Below are positions 15,609 to 23,441 of a stretch of DNA of 64,000 bases, piece by piece. The notes under the pieces are model-generated. The model saw nothing but the letters and a program-made list of their open reading frames with translations. It made no database searches and was not told where the DNA came from. The stretch comes from Azospirillum brasilense. Lineage in GTDB: Bacteria; Pseudomonadota; Alphaproteobacteria; Azospirillales; Azospirillaceae. Every line of letters starts with the position of its first letter. Within the stretch, counting starts at the first letter, position 1. The stretch spans positions 434,001 through 498,000 of the forward strand of contig NZ_VITH01000003.1 of assembly GCF_007827815.1 (NCBI RefSeq), in the 5' to 3' direction. Position numbers and translations under genes: made by a program.

Positions 15609-15980
15609 TCAATCGTCGTCGTGGTCGCGGGACGGCCGGTGCAGGGAGCCATCGGCGAGGATGATCTCGCTGGCCAGCAGCCCGCCCTTGTGGGCACGTC
15701 CGGTGACGGTGATGGGCGCGCCTTGGGCAATGCCTTGCGGCAGGGCGCCGCGCATCCTGACATCCATCCGGGCGCTGTCGTCCTGAACGGTCATCCAGTT
15801 GACGCCCACCGCGGCGACCGACCCGGAGACGGTGCCGCTCCCGGCCCGAAGCACCTCGGCGACCGGCTGCGGCGAGGCGGCCTGGATCGTGCGGTGCCGC
15901 TCGCCGGCGTCGGCGGGGCCGGACAGCAGAAGGGCGGCGAAGACCGCAGGCAGGAGCGGGAGGGTGGTCGAACGATTCAT
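15609..15980 (-). CDS. Exported small OB-fold-like protein
   Basis: A 123-residue protein with a clear Sec signal peptide (MNRSTTLPLLPAVFAALLLS, cleaved after GPADA). The mature part alternates short beta strands (GTVSGSVAAVGVNWMTVQDD, MDVRMRG, ITVTGRAHKGGLLASEIIL), the pattern of periplasmic OB-fold families (BOF/DUF5666-like). It ends in an acidic-histidine tail (RDHDDD) that could bind metal. It is upstream of and in the same orientation as the sigma factor gene, 92 bases away. Function unknown. Confidence 0.7.
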   Translation of the reverse strand: MNRSTTLPLLPAVFAALLLSGPADAGERHRTIQAASPQPVAEVLRAGSGTVSGSVAAVGVNWMTVQDDSARMDVRMRGALPQGIAQGAPITVTGRAHKGGLLASEIILADGSLHRPSRDHDDD

Positions 15981-16030
15981 GATCCTGTCTCCATCGCAAA
16001 GGGCGGGGGCGCCCGGTCAGGAGGGATCAT

Positions 16031-16069
16031 GGCAAGGCGCGGCTGAGCCTTGCCTGAACGGAGCGTTCA
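16031..16069. promoter_or_regulatory. Two adjacent dyads upstream of the OB-fold gene
   Basis: GGCAAGGC (16031-16038) and GCCTTGCC (16047-16054) form a perfect 8-base dyad; directly next to it TGAACG-GAG-CGTTCA (16055-16069) forms another. They lie 51-89 bases upstream of the leftward gene 15609-15980 and 94-132 bases upstream of the rightward ArsR gene. They could be an operator for the ECF system or another regulator; no consensus match is claimed. Confidence 0.35.
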
Positions 16070-16124
16070 AGCACGGTTCAGGAAGGCCGGCCACAATCCG
16101 CTTGATCGCCGGGTAGTGCCCTAT

Positions 16125-16139
16125 AAATTAGAGAAATTT
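16125..16139. promoter_or_regulatory. AT-rich dyad upstream of the ArsR repressor gene
   Basis: AAATT-AGAGA-AATTT lies in a short AT-rich stretch 24-38 bases before ATG 16163. The octamer TAAATTAG (16124-16131) recurs exactly at 21235-21242, inside the divergent promoter region of the efflux pump and the YgaP-like gene. This shared word supports autoregulation by the ArsR protein and control of the distal genes; the site boundaries are inferred. Confidence 0.5.
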
Positions 16140-16162
16140 CATTTAAAGGGTGGGCGTGGCCC

Positions 16163-16513
16163 ATGCTAACCACCGAACCGCCGCTCGACCCTGCCGAACT
16201 GGAAGCGCGGGCCGCCGAGGCGGAAGCCTTCCTGCGCTCCATCGCCAGCCGCCACCGGCTGATGATCCTGTGCAGCCTGCTCGACGGGGAGATGCCGGTG
16301 GGCGACCTCGCGCGGCGGCTCGGCCTGTCGCAGTCGAACCTGTCCCAGCATCTCGCCAAGCTGCGGGACGAGGGGCTCGTCGCCACCCGGCGGGACGGCA
16401 CCTCGATCCACTACCGCATCGGATCGGACCGGGTGCGCCCGATCCTGCTGGAGCTGTACCGCCAGTTCTGCGTCGGCGCGCGCTGCGTGGCCGACGCGGA
16501 CCCGACGCCCTGA
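16163..16513 (+). CDS. ArsR-family repressor, BigR/SqrR-like (persulfide sensor candidate)
   Basis: A 116-residue ArsR/SmtB winged-helix repressor. The recognition helix region is LARRLGLSQSNLSQHLAKL and the wing is VATRRDGTSIHYRI. One Cys lies in helix 2 (HRLMILCSLLDGE) and others near the C-terminus (YRQFCVGARC); this cysteine pair is the arrangement used by BigR, SqrR and YgaV to sense reactive sulfur through a di- or polysulfide bridge, and metal-site residues of ArsR/SmtB are not apparent. Neighbours (rhodanese, YgaP-like membrane protein) are typical BigR/SqrR partners, which strengthens the call. It is convergent with the rhodanese gene, with nine bases between. Confidence 0.85.
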   Translation: MLTTEPPLDPAELEARAAEAEAFLRSIASRHRLMILCSLLDGEMPVGDLARRLGLSQSNLSQHLAKLRDEGLVATRRDGTSIHYRIGSDRVRPILLELYRQFCVGARCVADADPTP

Positions 16514-16522
16514 CGCCGTCTC

Positions 16523-16903
16523 TCAGCGCTCGACCGGGCCGGACGCCGCCATCCAGGCGACCATGCCGCCGCTCAGCCGGTGGATGTTCCCGGTGTAGCC
16601 GCCGGCCGCCATCTTGGCCGAGGCCGGGCCGCAGCGCCGCCCGCTCTGGCAATGGAAGACGAGATGCTTGCCCGTCGCGTCCGGCACGCGGGCCGGATCG
16701 AACTGCGACAGCGGCACCAGCGTGGCGCCGGGGATGTGGCCGGCGCGGTGCTCGTGGGGCTCGCGGACATCGACGATCACCGCCGATCCGTCCTTCAGCC
16801 AGCCCATGACGGTGCCGGCGTCGACGGTCTTGATCTGGTCGCTCATGGCGTTTTCGCTCCGGTTGAGGCCGAGACGGGACAGAAGGGTCTTGAGCATGGT
16901 CAT
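16523..16903 (-). CDS. Rhodanese-domain sulfurtransferase
   Basis: A 126-residue single-domain rhodanese. Seen: VIVDVREPHEHRAGHIPGA (CH2A motif) and the active-site loop FHCQSGRRC, whose first Cys carries the persulfide. It would move sulfane sulfur or detoxify persulfides in the cytoplasm. Start ATG 16903 overlaps the stop of the RND permease gene as ATGA, so it is translationally coupled and is the last gene of the adaptor-permease-rhodanese operon; ATG 16897 is in frame. Confidence 0.9.
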   Translation of the reverse strand: MTMLKTLLSRLGLNRSENAMSDQIKTVDAGTVMGWLKDGSAVIVDVREPHEHRAGHIPGATLVPLSQFDPARVPDATGKHLVFHCQSGRRCGPASAKMAAGGYTGNIHRLSGGMVAWMAASGPVER

Positions 16904-19900
16904 CCCTGAAGGTTGGAACGGTCGGCGGCGTCCCCGCGCAGGACGATGTAAATTGCCGGGATCACCAGCACCGTCAGAAGGGTGGAGCTGAACAGCCCGA
17001 ACAGCAGCGAGATCGCCAGACCCTGGAAGATCGGGTCGGTCAGGATGAAGGCGGCGCCGATCATCGCGGCGACGGCGGTCAGCAGGATCGGCTTGAAGCG
17101 GATGGCTCCGGCCTCCAGCACCGCCTCGCGCAGCGGCATCCCGCGCTTCCGCAGGTGGCGGATGAAGTCCACCAGCAGGATGGAGTTGCGCACGATGATC
17201 CCGGCCAGCGCGATGAAGCCGATCATCGAGGTGGCCGTGAAGGGCGCCCCGAACAGCCAGTGGCCCAGCACAATGCCGATCAGCGTCAGCGGCACCGGCA
17301 CCAGGATGACCAGCGGCAGCTTGAAGCTGCCGAACTGCGCGACGACCAGCAGGTAGATGCCAAGGATCGCCACCCCGAAGGCCGTGCCCATATCGCGGAA
17401 GGTGACGTAAGTGATCTCCCACTCGCCGTCCCACAGCAGTACGGGCCGGCTCTGGTCGTCCGGCTGGCCGTGCAGGCGGATCTCCGGCGCGGCGGCGAGC
17501 CCGGCGGCCGGCCAGTCCACGGCCTTCAGCCGCTCCTGCACCGCCAGCATGCCGTAGACCGGCGCCTCGAACCGACCGGCCAGATCGGCCATGACCATCT
17601 CCGCGAAGCGCCCGTTGTGGCGGAACAGCGTGTGGGAGGCCGGCTCGCGGGCCATCGTCACCAGATCGCCCAGTTCCACCGTGCCGCGCGCGCCCGGAAC
17701 CGGGGTGGCGAGGAGGCGCTCGGACAGGAACAGGCCGGAGCGCGGCATTTGCACGGCGATCTCGATGGGCGTGCGCCCCGCGCCGCGGTGCGAGTAGCCG
17801 ACGGGAACGCCGCCGGTCAGCGCGCGCAGCGTGTCGTAGACGGCCTGCTCCTCCACGCCGTGGAACTCCAGGCTCTCGCGGTCGAGGGCAAAGCGCAGCC
17901 GGTCGCCGGTCGGGCGGATGCTGTTTTCCACATCGACGATGAAGTCCACGCCGCGAAAGGCGTCCTCGACCGCCAGCGCCGCCCTGCGCCGGGTCTCCGC
18001 GTCGGGGCCGTAGACCTCCATCAGCAGGGTGGACAGCACCGGCGGGCCGGGCGGCACCTCGACCACCTTCAGCACGGTCCCGGCGGGCAGGGGGAGGGCG
18101 GAGAGCCGCGCCCGGATGTCGAGCGCGATCGCATGGCTGCTGCGGCTCCGCTCGTTCTTGGGGGCGAGGTTGATTTGAAGGTCGCCCTGCTCGGGCTGGT
18201 CGCGCAGATAGTAGTGCCGGACCAGACCGTTGAAATTGAAGGGGGAGGCGGTCCCGGCATAGGCCTGGACGCTGGCCAGCTCCGGCAGGTCGGCAATGGC
18301 CCGGGCGGCGGCGAGCAGGGCGCGCTCGGTGTCCTCCGGTGCCGCGCCGCGCGGCAGGTCGAGCACCACCTGGAGCTCCGACTTGTTGTCGAAGGGCAGC
18401 AGCTTCACCGCCACGTCCTTGCTGTAGAACAGCCCCGTCGAGGCGAGCGTCGCCACCCCGACCGCCAGCAGGAAGAACCAAGCGCGGCGCTTGCTGCGCA
18501 CGATCGGGCGCGCGGCGGCGCGGTAGAGGCGCCCCAGCCGCCCGCCGCCGTCCTCGCCGTGCCCACCCGCCGGAGACTCCCCCGGACGCAGCGTCACCAT
18601 CAGCCAGGGCGTCAGCACCATGGCGACGAAGAAGCTGAAGACCATGGCGGCGGAGGCGTTGGCCGGGATCGGGCTCATGTAGGGGCCCATCAGGCCGGAC
18701 ACGAACATCATCGGCAGCAGCGCGGCGATGACCGTCAGGGTGGCGACGATGGTCGGGTTGCCGACCTCCGCCACCGCCTCTATGGCGGCCTGGACCTTGC
18801 TCCGCCCGTCGCGCATCGACCAGTGGCGGTCGATGTTCTCCACCACCACGATGGCGTCGTCGACCAGGATGCCGATGGAGAAGATCAGGGCGAACAGGCT
18901 GACCCGGTTGATGGTGTAGCCCATCAGCCAGGACGCGAACAGGGTCAGCAGGATCGTCGTCGGGATGACCACCAGCGTCACCAGCCCCTCGCGCCAGCCG
19001 ATGGCCAGGACGATCAGCCCGACGATGGTGACGGTGGCGAGCGCCAGATGGAACAGCAGCTCGTTGACCTTCTCGTCGGCCGTCTCGCCGTAGTCGCGGG
19101 TGACGGTCAGCGTCAGGTCCTTCGGCAACCCGTCGGCCTGGATGGCCTGGACGCGCGCCAGCACGCGGTCGGCGATGGTGACGGCGTTGGCCCCGCCGCG
19201 CTTGGCGATGGCGATGGTGACGGCGGGGGTGCGGACCAGCCCGCCTTTGCCGTCCGGCACCAGATGCCAGGCGCTGCTCTCGTCGGGACGCGCCCCGGCA
19301 ACCACGTCGGCCACGTCCTTCACATAGACGGGCCGTCCGTCGCGGGTGGTGACGAGGAGCAGCCCGATGTCCGCCGTGCCCTGGAGCGTCCGGCCGGCGA
19401 CCACCGGCAGGCTGCCGCCCGCGCTGCGCAGCGACCCGGCGAGGAAGGAGCGGTTGGCGTTCCTCACCTTGTCGACGAGCTGGTTCAGTGTGACGCCGTA
19501 AAGCGCCAGCCGTTCCGGGTCGGGCTCCACGCGGATCTGGTCGGGGCTCCCCCCGACGATGACACTGCGCCCGACATCCTCGATCTGGGTGAGCTGGCCC
19601 AGCAGGTCGTCGGCCACGCCGTGCAGGGCGTTGGCGGTCCAGCGCCCGGCGGCGTCCGCTCGGGGTGACAGGGTGAGCGTCAGGATGGCGACGTCGTTGA
19701 TGCCGCGCCCGACGATCAGCGGTTCCGGGATGCCCAGCGGGATGCGGTCCAGGCTGGCCCGCACCTTCTCGTGCACGCGCAGGATGGCGTCGTCGGACGG
19801 GGTCCCGACGAGGAAGCGCGCGGTGACCACCACGCGGTCATCCATGGTCTGGCTGTAGGTGTGTTCGACCCCGTCGATGCCCTTGACGATCTCCTCCAGC

Positions 19901-20112
19901 GGCCGGGTGACCAGCTCGACCGCGTCGCCGGCCTTCAGCCCGTCGGCCTGGACGAGGATGTCGACCATGGGAACGCTGATCTGCGGCTCCTCCTCGCGCG
20001 GGAGGGACAGCAGGGCGATGGCGCCGACCGCCAGAGAGGCGAGCAGCAGCAGCGGGGTCAGGGGGGAGCGGATGAAGGTCCGCGTCAGCACCCCGGACAG
20101 GCCGAGCTTCAT
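16900..20112 (-). CDS. RND-family efflux permease
   Basis: A 1070-residue inner-membrane pump of the HAE1/AcrB-like family, driven by protons. It shows the expected 12-span plan: first span near residues 15-35, a large periplasmic loop, then the block with GILVDDAIVVVENIDRHW (proton-relay DD in TM4), and a second loop and span set ending FILTDPIFQGLAISLLFGLF. It is preceded by its periplasmic adaptor and followed by a rhodanese; no outer-membrane channel gene is nearby. Substrate is unknown; coupling to a rhodanese and a sulfur-type sensor suggests it exports sulfur-stress products or a toxic metabolite, which is an inference. Confidence 0.93.
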   Translation of the reverse strand: MKLGLSGVLTRTFIRSPLTPLLLLASLAVGAIALLSLPREEEPQISVPMVDILVQADGLKAGDAVELVTRPLEEIVKGIDGVEHTYSQTMDDRVVVTARFLVGTPSDDAILRVHEKVRASLDRIPLGIPEPLIVGRGINDVAILTLTLSPRADAAGRWTANALHGVADDLLGQLTQIEDVGRSVIVGGSPDQIRVEPDPERLALYGVTLNQLVDKVRNANRSFLAGSLRSAGGSLPVVAGRTLQGTADIGLLLVTTRDGRPVYVKDVADVVAGARPDESSAWHLVPDGKGGLVRTPAVTIAIAKRGGANAVTIADRVLARVQAIQADGLPKDLTLTVTRDYGETADEKVNELLFHLALATVTIVGLIVLAIGWREGLVTLVVIPTTILLTLFASWLMGYTINRVSLFALIFSIGILVDDAIVVVENIDRHWSMRDGRSKVQAAIEAVAEVGNPTIVATLTVIAALLPMMFVSGLMGPYMSPIPANASAAMVFSFFVAMVLTPWLMVTLRPGESPAGGHGEDGGGRLGRLYRAAARPIVRSKRRAWFFLLAVGVATLASTGLFYSKDVAVKLLPFDNKSELQVVLDLPRGAAPEDTERALLAAARAIADLPELASVQAYAGTASPFNFNGLVRHYYLRDQPEQGDLQINLAPKNERSRSSHAIALDIRARLSALPLPAGTVLKVVEVPPGPPVLSTLLMEVYGPDAETRRRAALAVEDAFRGVDFIVDVENSIRPTGDRLRFALDRESLEFHGVEEQAVYDTLRALTGGVPVGYSHRGAGRTPIEIAVQMPRSGLFLSERLLATPVPGARGTVELGDLVTMAREPASHTLFRHNGRFAEMVMADLAGRFEAPVYGMLAVQERLKAVDWPAAGLAAAPEIRLHGQPDDQSRPVLLWDGEWEITYVTFRDMGTAFGVAILGIYLLVVAQFGSFKLPLVILVPVPLTLIGIVLGHWLFGAPFTATSMIGFIALAGIIVRNSILLVDFIRHLRKRGMPLREAVLEAGAIRFKPILLTAVAAMIGAAFILTDPIFQGLAISLLFGLFSSTLLTVLVIPAIYIVLRGDAADRSNLQG

Positions 20113-20122
20113 GACGCCCCCC

Positions 20123-21169
20123 TCACGAGCCGGCCGGGCGGACGATCACATCGCCGGGCTTCAGACCGGACAGGATCTCCAGCCCGCCGGGTTGGCCGTC
20201 CAGCGCGGGAATGTCGCCGCCCGCCTGGACCGGAACCTCCGTCCCGTCGGCCAGCCGGACGAAATCGGTGCCGAAGCGGCGCAGCAGCCAGTCCGGTGGG
20301 ATCACCACCGCATCGCGCGTGCCGGTGGCGACGTAGACCCGCACCCGCTCGCCGACGAAGAAGTCGCCCAAGCCATCGACCGTGGCGTCGGCGACCACTT
20401 GCCCCCCGGCCATCTCGGGATAGACCTGCCGGACGGTGCCGCGCGCCAGCGCCGTGGCGCCGGGATCGGCGACGGTCACCGGCGCCAGCCCGCGCTGGCC
20501 GACCAGCACCGAGTCGCCCTCCTTCAGGAAGCGGGCGTGCCGCTCCGGCAGGCGGAACCGCAGGATGTAGGTGTCGGTGGCGATGCTGGCGACCGGCTCG
20601 CCCGGCATCACCACGGCGCCGGCGATCACCTTGACCTGAAGGACGCGCCCCGCGGCGGGGGCCAGCACCTCCCCCTCCCGCGCCTGCTGGGCGACGACGG
20701 AGCGTTCGGCTTCCATGGCGGCGATCTGGGCGCGGGCGACGTCCAGCGCCGCCTGGGCGTCGTCCAGCCGCTGCTGCGTGCCGGTGCCGCTGGCGCGGAG
20801 CTGGCGGGCGCGGCCCAGCTCCAGCTCCGCCTGACGCTGCTGCGCCGTCAGCGCCCGGATGCGCGCGTCGAGTGCGGCGAGTTGGAGCGGCAGCTTGGGG
20901 TCGCGCACGGTGGCGATGACCTGCCCGACGGTCACCTTGTCACCCTCCGTCACCGTCAGGTCGGCCACCGTGCCGCCGATGCGGGCGCGGGCCAGCGTCT
21001 CGCGCACGCTTTCCACCGTGGCGAAGACGGCCTTCAGGTCCTCCACCGGGCGCGGCTGCACGGTCAGGCTGCCGGGTTCGCCCGCCGTCGCGGACAGGGG
21101 CAGGAGGACTGCCAGCAGGACGAGCAGCGCCTTGCGGGCTGGCGTGTGTGGGAGGAGGGAGCGGGGCAT
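20123..21169 (-). CDS. RND efflux periplasmic adaptor (membrane fusion protein)
   Basis: About 348 residues with a signal sequence (KALLVLLAVLLPLSATAGE), a beta-barrel/lipoyl half-motif (GGTVADLTVTEGDKVTVGQV), an alpha-helical hairpin (residues about 95-165, IRALTAQQRQAELELGRARQ and on), the second lipoyl half (VLAPAAGRVLQVKVIAG) and the barrel domain. It bridges the permease to an outer-membrane channel. The start at 21169 (MPRSLLP) gives a normal signal peptide; the longer start at 21220 would lie inside the promoter/operator dyad and is rejected. First gene of a three-gene operon. Confidence 0.92.
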   Translation of the reverse strand: MPRSLLPHTPARKALLVLLAVLLPLSATAGEPGSLTVQPRPVEDLKAVFATVESVRETLARARIGGTVADLTVTEGDKVTVGQVIATVRDPKLPLQLAALDARIRALTAQQRQAELELGRARQLRASGTGTQQRLDDAQAALDVARAQIAAMEAERSVVAQQAREGEVLAPAAGRVLQVKVIAGAVVMPGEPVASIATDTYILRFRLPERHARFLKEGDSVLVGQRGLAPVTVADPGATALARGTVRQVYPEMAGGQVVADATVDGLGDFFVGERVRVYVATGTRDAVVIPPDWLLRRFGTDFVRLADGTEVPVQAGGDIPALDGQPGGLEILSGLKPGDVIVRPAGS

Positions 21170-21204
21170 GGCGGGCCACTTCGGACGGGAGGAACGGGAC
21201 TCAG

Positions 21205-21248
21205 GGTGTCTTGACACCATATTTTAGATATTGCTAAATTAGTGTCAA
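21205..21248. promoter_or_regulatory. Overlapping divergent promoters with a central operator-like dyad
   Basis: TTGACA (21211-21216) is a -35 box for rightward transcription with a TAAAT-type -10 around 21235-21240; TTGACA on the minus strand (21248-21243) is a -35 for leftward transcription with an AAAATA-type -10 near 21225-21220. The two promoters face each other and fully overlap. Within both spacers is the dyad TTTAG-N6-CTAAA (21223-21238) and the octamer TAAATTAG shared with the ArsR gene promoter. GGTGTC-TT-GACACC (21205-21218) is a further dyad. One repressor bound here would block the RND operon and the YgaP-like gene together. Confidence 0.6.
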
Positions 21249-21291
21249 CGAATGAAATGACCCCGCCAACCGGCACGGAGGAGACCGCATC

Positions 21292-21495
21292 GTGAGCATC
21301 GACCGCGTCGTCATGGCTTTCGCCGGAACCATGATCCTGCTGAGTCTCGCCCTGTCCCAAATGCACGGCCCGAACTGGCTGTGGCTGACCGCTTTCGTCG
21401 GGGCCAACCTGCTCCAGGCGGCCTTCACCGGCTTCTGTCCGCTGGCGATCGTGCTGAAGCGGATCGGCCTGCGCCCCGGCGTCGCCTTTCCCTGA
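21292..21495 (+). CDS. YgaP-like transmembrane domain protein (DUF2892)
   Basis: A 67-residue inner-membrane protein with two predicted spans ([17 protein letters not shown] and [19 protein letters not shown]) followed by [15 protein letters not shown], the pattern of the DUF2892 domain that forms the membrane part of YgaP and is repeatedly found with rhodaneses and BigR-type repressors. GTG 21292 is preceded by GGAGGAGACC. It is divergent from the RND operon and shares its control region. Confidence 0.85.
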   Translation: MSIDRVVMAFAGTMILLSLALSQMHGPNWLWLTAFVGANLLQAAFTGFCPLAIVLKRIGLRPGVAFP

Positions 21496-21599
21496 GCGAT
21501 GCGACCACCCGGATTGAAAGCGGCGGCGTAAGGGTGTATGCGGCGCGTCGGGGGCCGTTCCCGCGGTTCCCCCGCGTCTTCACCCGTCCGAAGGATGCC

Positions 21600-23441
21600 A
21601 TGCGGTTCACCGTCCGCCCGGTCTGCCTGATGCTGGCGCTGCTGGGGATGCTCTCCGCCGGGCTTCCTGCCCGGGCGGCGGAGTCGCCGATCCGCGTCGG
21701 CGTGCTGGCCTACCGTGGCGGCGACCACGCCAACGCCGTCTGGGAACCGACCGTCCGCTATCTGGCGGAGCGCTTTCCGCAGCGCGGGGCGGAGATGGTG
21801 CCGCTCGACCTGCCGGGCATGGACGCGGCGGTGGCCGCCGGCGGCGTCGATTTCGTCCTGACCAACACCGGCAATTACGTGGAACTGGAGGCCCGCCACG
21901 GCGTCACCCGCATCGCCACGCTCCATTCCTCCCGCTCCGGCGCGTCGGGGGCGGCGGTGGGGTCCGCTCTGATCGTCCGGGCGGGGCGCGACGACATCCG
22001 CGGCCTCGCCGATCTCAAGGGCAAGTCCGTGATGGCGGTGGACCCCGACGCCTTCGGCGGCTTTCAGGTCGCCTGGGGGGCGATGCTGACGGTCGGGGTC
22101 GATCCCTACGCCGACCTGGAGGAACTGCGCTTCTCCGGTTTTCCCGTGGACCGCGTCGCCTTCGCCGTCCGCGACGGCGCGGTGGACGCCGGCGTTCTGC
22201 GCGCCTGCGTGCTGGAGGAACTGGCGCAGGAAGGCCACCTCGATCGCGCGGGTTTCCAGGTCGTCGGCGCCCGGACGGAGCCGGGGTTCGGCTGCGCCCT
22301 GTCCACCGGCCTCTACCCCGACTGGCCGCTCGCCCGGCTGGCCGGTACGCCGGAGGAACTGGCCAAGGCGGTGGTGGTCGCTCTGTTCCAGATGCCGGAC
22401 GGCCATCCGGCGGCGCTGGCCGGCGGCTACGAGGGCTGGACGGTGCCGATGGACTACCAGCCGGTCCACGGCCTGTTCCGCAGCCTGCGCATCGGCCCCT
22501 ACGAGCATCTGCGCGACGTCACCCTGCTCGACCTCGCGCGCGAACACTGGCACTGGCTGGCGCTGGCGGCTCTGGCCCTGCTGTGGTGGGCGGTCCATTC
22601 GCTGCGGGTGGAGCATCTCATCAAGGTGCGCACCGCCGAGCTGCGCGCCGCCAACCGCGAGCTGCGCCGCGAGATGGCCGAACGCCGCCGCGCCGAGGAC
22701 ACCGCGCGGGAACGGCAGAAGGAGATGGACCATGTCGCCCGCCTCTCCATCCTCGGCGAGATGGCCAGCAACATCGCTCATGAGCTGAACCAGCCGTTGG
22801 GCGCCATCGCCAACTACGCGCGCGGCTGCACGCGGCGGCTGGAGGCCGGGGTGGGCAGCCCTGCGGAGTTCGCGGAGGCCTCCCGCGCCATCGCCGCCCA
22901 GGCCGACCGCGCCGGGCAGATCATCGCCCGCATCCGCGACTTCGTGCGCAAGCGCGCCGTCCAGCTCGAACCGGCCGACGTCAACGGCGCGGTGGAGGCG
23001 GCGCTGCAGCTCTGCGAAGGGCGGGCGCGCAGCGGCAACATCCCGGTCACCCGCGACTTGGCTCCCGGCCTGCCGCCGGTCCTGGCCGACCGGGTGCAGA
23101 TCGAGCAGGTCGTCCTGAACCTCGTCAAGAACGCGCTGGACGCCATGGGTGATGGGGCGGGGGAGGGCAGGGGCGTCACCGTGCGCACCGGCCTGGACGC
23201 GGAAGGGCGGGTGGAGATCGCGGTCGCCGACCGCGGGCACGGGCTGTCGGAGGACGCGCGGGCGCGCCTGTTCGACCCCTTCTTCACCACCAAGCCGGGC
23301 GGCATGGGGCTGGGGCTGTCGATCTGCCGGACCATCGTGGAAAGCCATGGCGGCCATCTCTGGGCCACGGACAATCCGGGCGGAGGCACCATCGTGCGCC
23401 TCGTTCTGCCCGCAGCGGAGGAGAAGGTCGATGCAGGCTGA
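21600..23441 (+). CDS. Sensor histidine kinase with periplasmic PhnD-like domain (TtrS-like)
   Basis: A 613-residue kinase: signal/anchor at 1-27, a PhnD/phosphate-phosphonate-binding-like sensor domain at about 30-300 (IRVGVLAYRGGDHANAVWEP, LTNTGNYVELEARHG), a membrane span at about 316-335, a coiled-coil linker, the HisKA box with phospho-accepting His394 (EMASNIAHELNQPLGAIANYA), and an HATPase domain (NLVKNALDAM, GGMGLGLSICRTIV). This architecture is that of TtrS (tetrathionate) and ThsS (thiosulfate) sensors. Located beside a sulfur-type locus, so a sulfur oxyanion ligand is a reasonable inference. ATG 21600 has GAAGGA upstream. Its stop overlaps the next gene by 11 bases. Confidence 0.88.
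   Translation: MRFTVRPVCLMLALLGMLSAGLPARAAESPIRVGVLAYRGGDHANAVWEPTVRYLAERFPQRGAEMVPLDLPGMDAAVAAGGVDFVLTNTGNYVELEARHGVTRIATLHSSRSGASGAAVGSALIVRAGRDDIRGLADLKGKSVMAVDPDAFGGFQVAWGAMLTVGVDPYADLEELRFSGFPVDRVAFAVRDGAVDAGVLRACVLEELAQEGHLDRAGFQVVGARTEPGFGCALSTGLYPDWPLARLAGTPEELAKAVVVALFQMPDGHPAALAGGYEGWTVPMDYQPVHGLFRSLRIGPYEHLRDVTLLDLAREHWHWLALAALALLWWAVHSLRVEHLIKVRTAELRAANRELRREMAERRRAEDTARERQKEMDHVARLSILGEMASNIAHELNQPLGAIANYARGCTRRLEAGVGSPAEFAEASRAIAAQADRAGQIIARIRDFVRKRAVQLEPADVNGAVEAALQLCEGRARSGNIPVTRDLAPGLPPVLADRVQIEQVVLNLVKNALDAMGDGAGEGRGVTVRTGLDAEGRVEIAVADRGHGLSEDARARLFDPFFTTKPGGMGLGLSICRTIVESHGGHLWATDNPGGGTIVRLVLPAAEEKVDAG

Noticed and set aside
17155..19668. Long open frame antisense to the RND permease
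   Set aside because: Shadow frame in a GC-rich gene; the RND gene on the minus strand has the proper spans and motifs.
21170..21220. Longer N-terminus for the RND adaptor (start 21220)
   Set aside because: The extension would lie in the operator/promoter and would bury the signal peptide; start at 21169 gives a normal exported protein.
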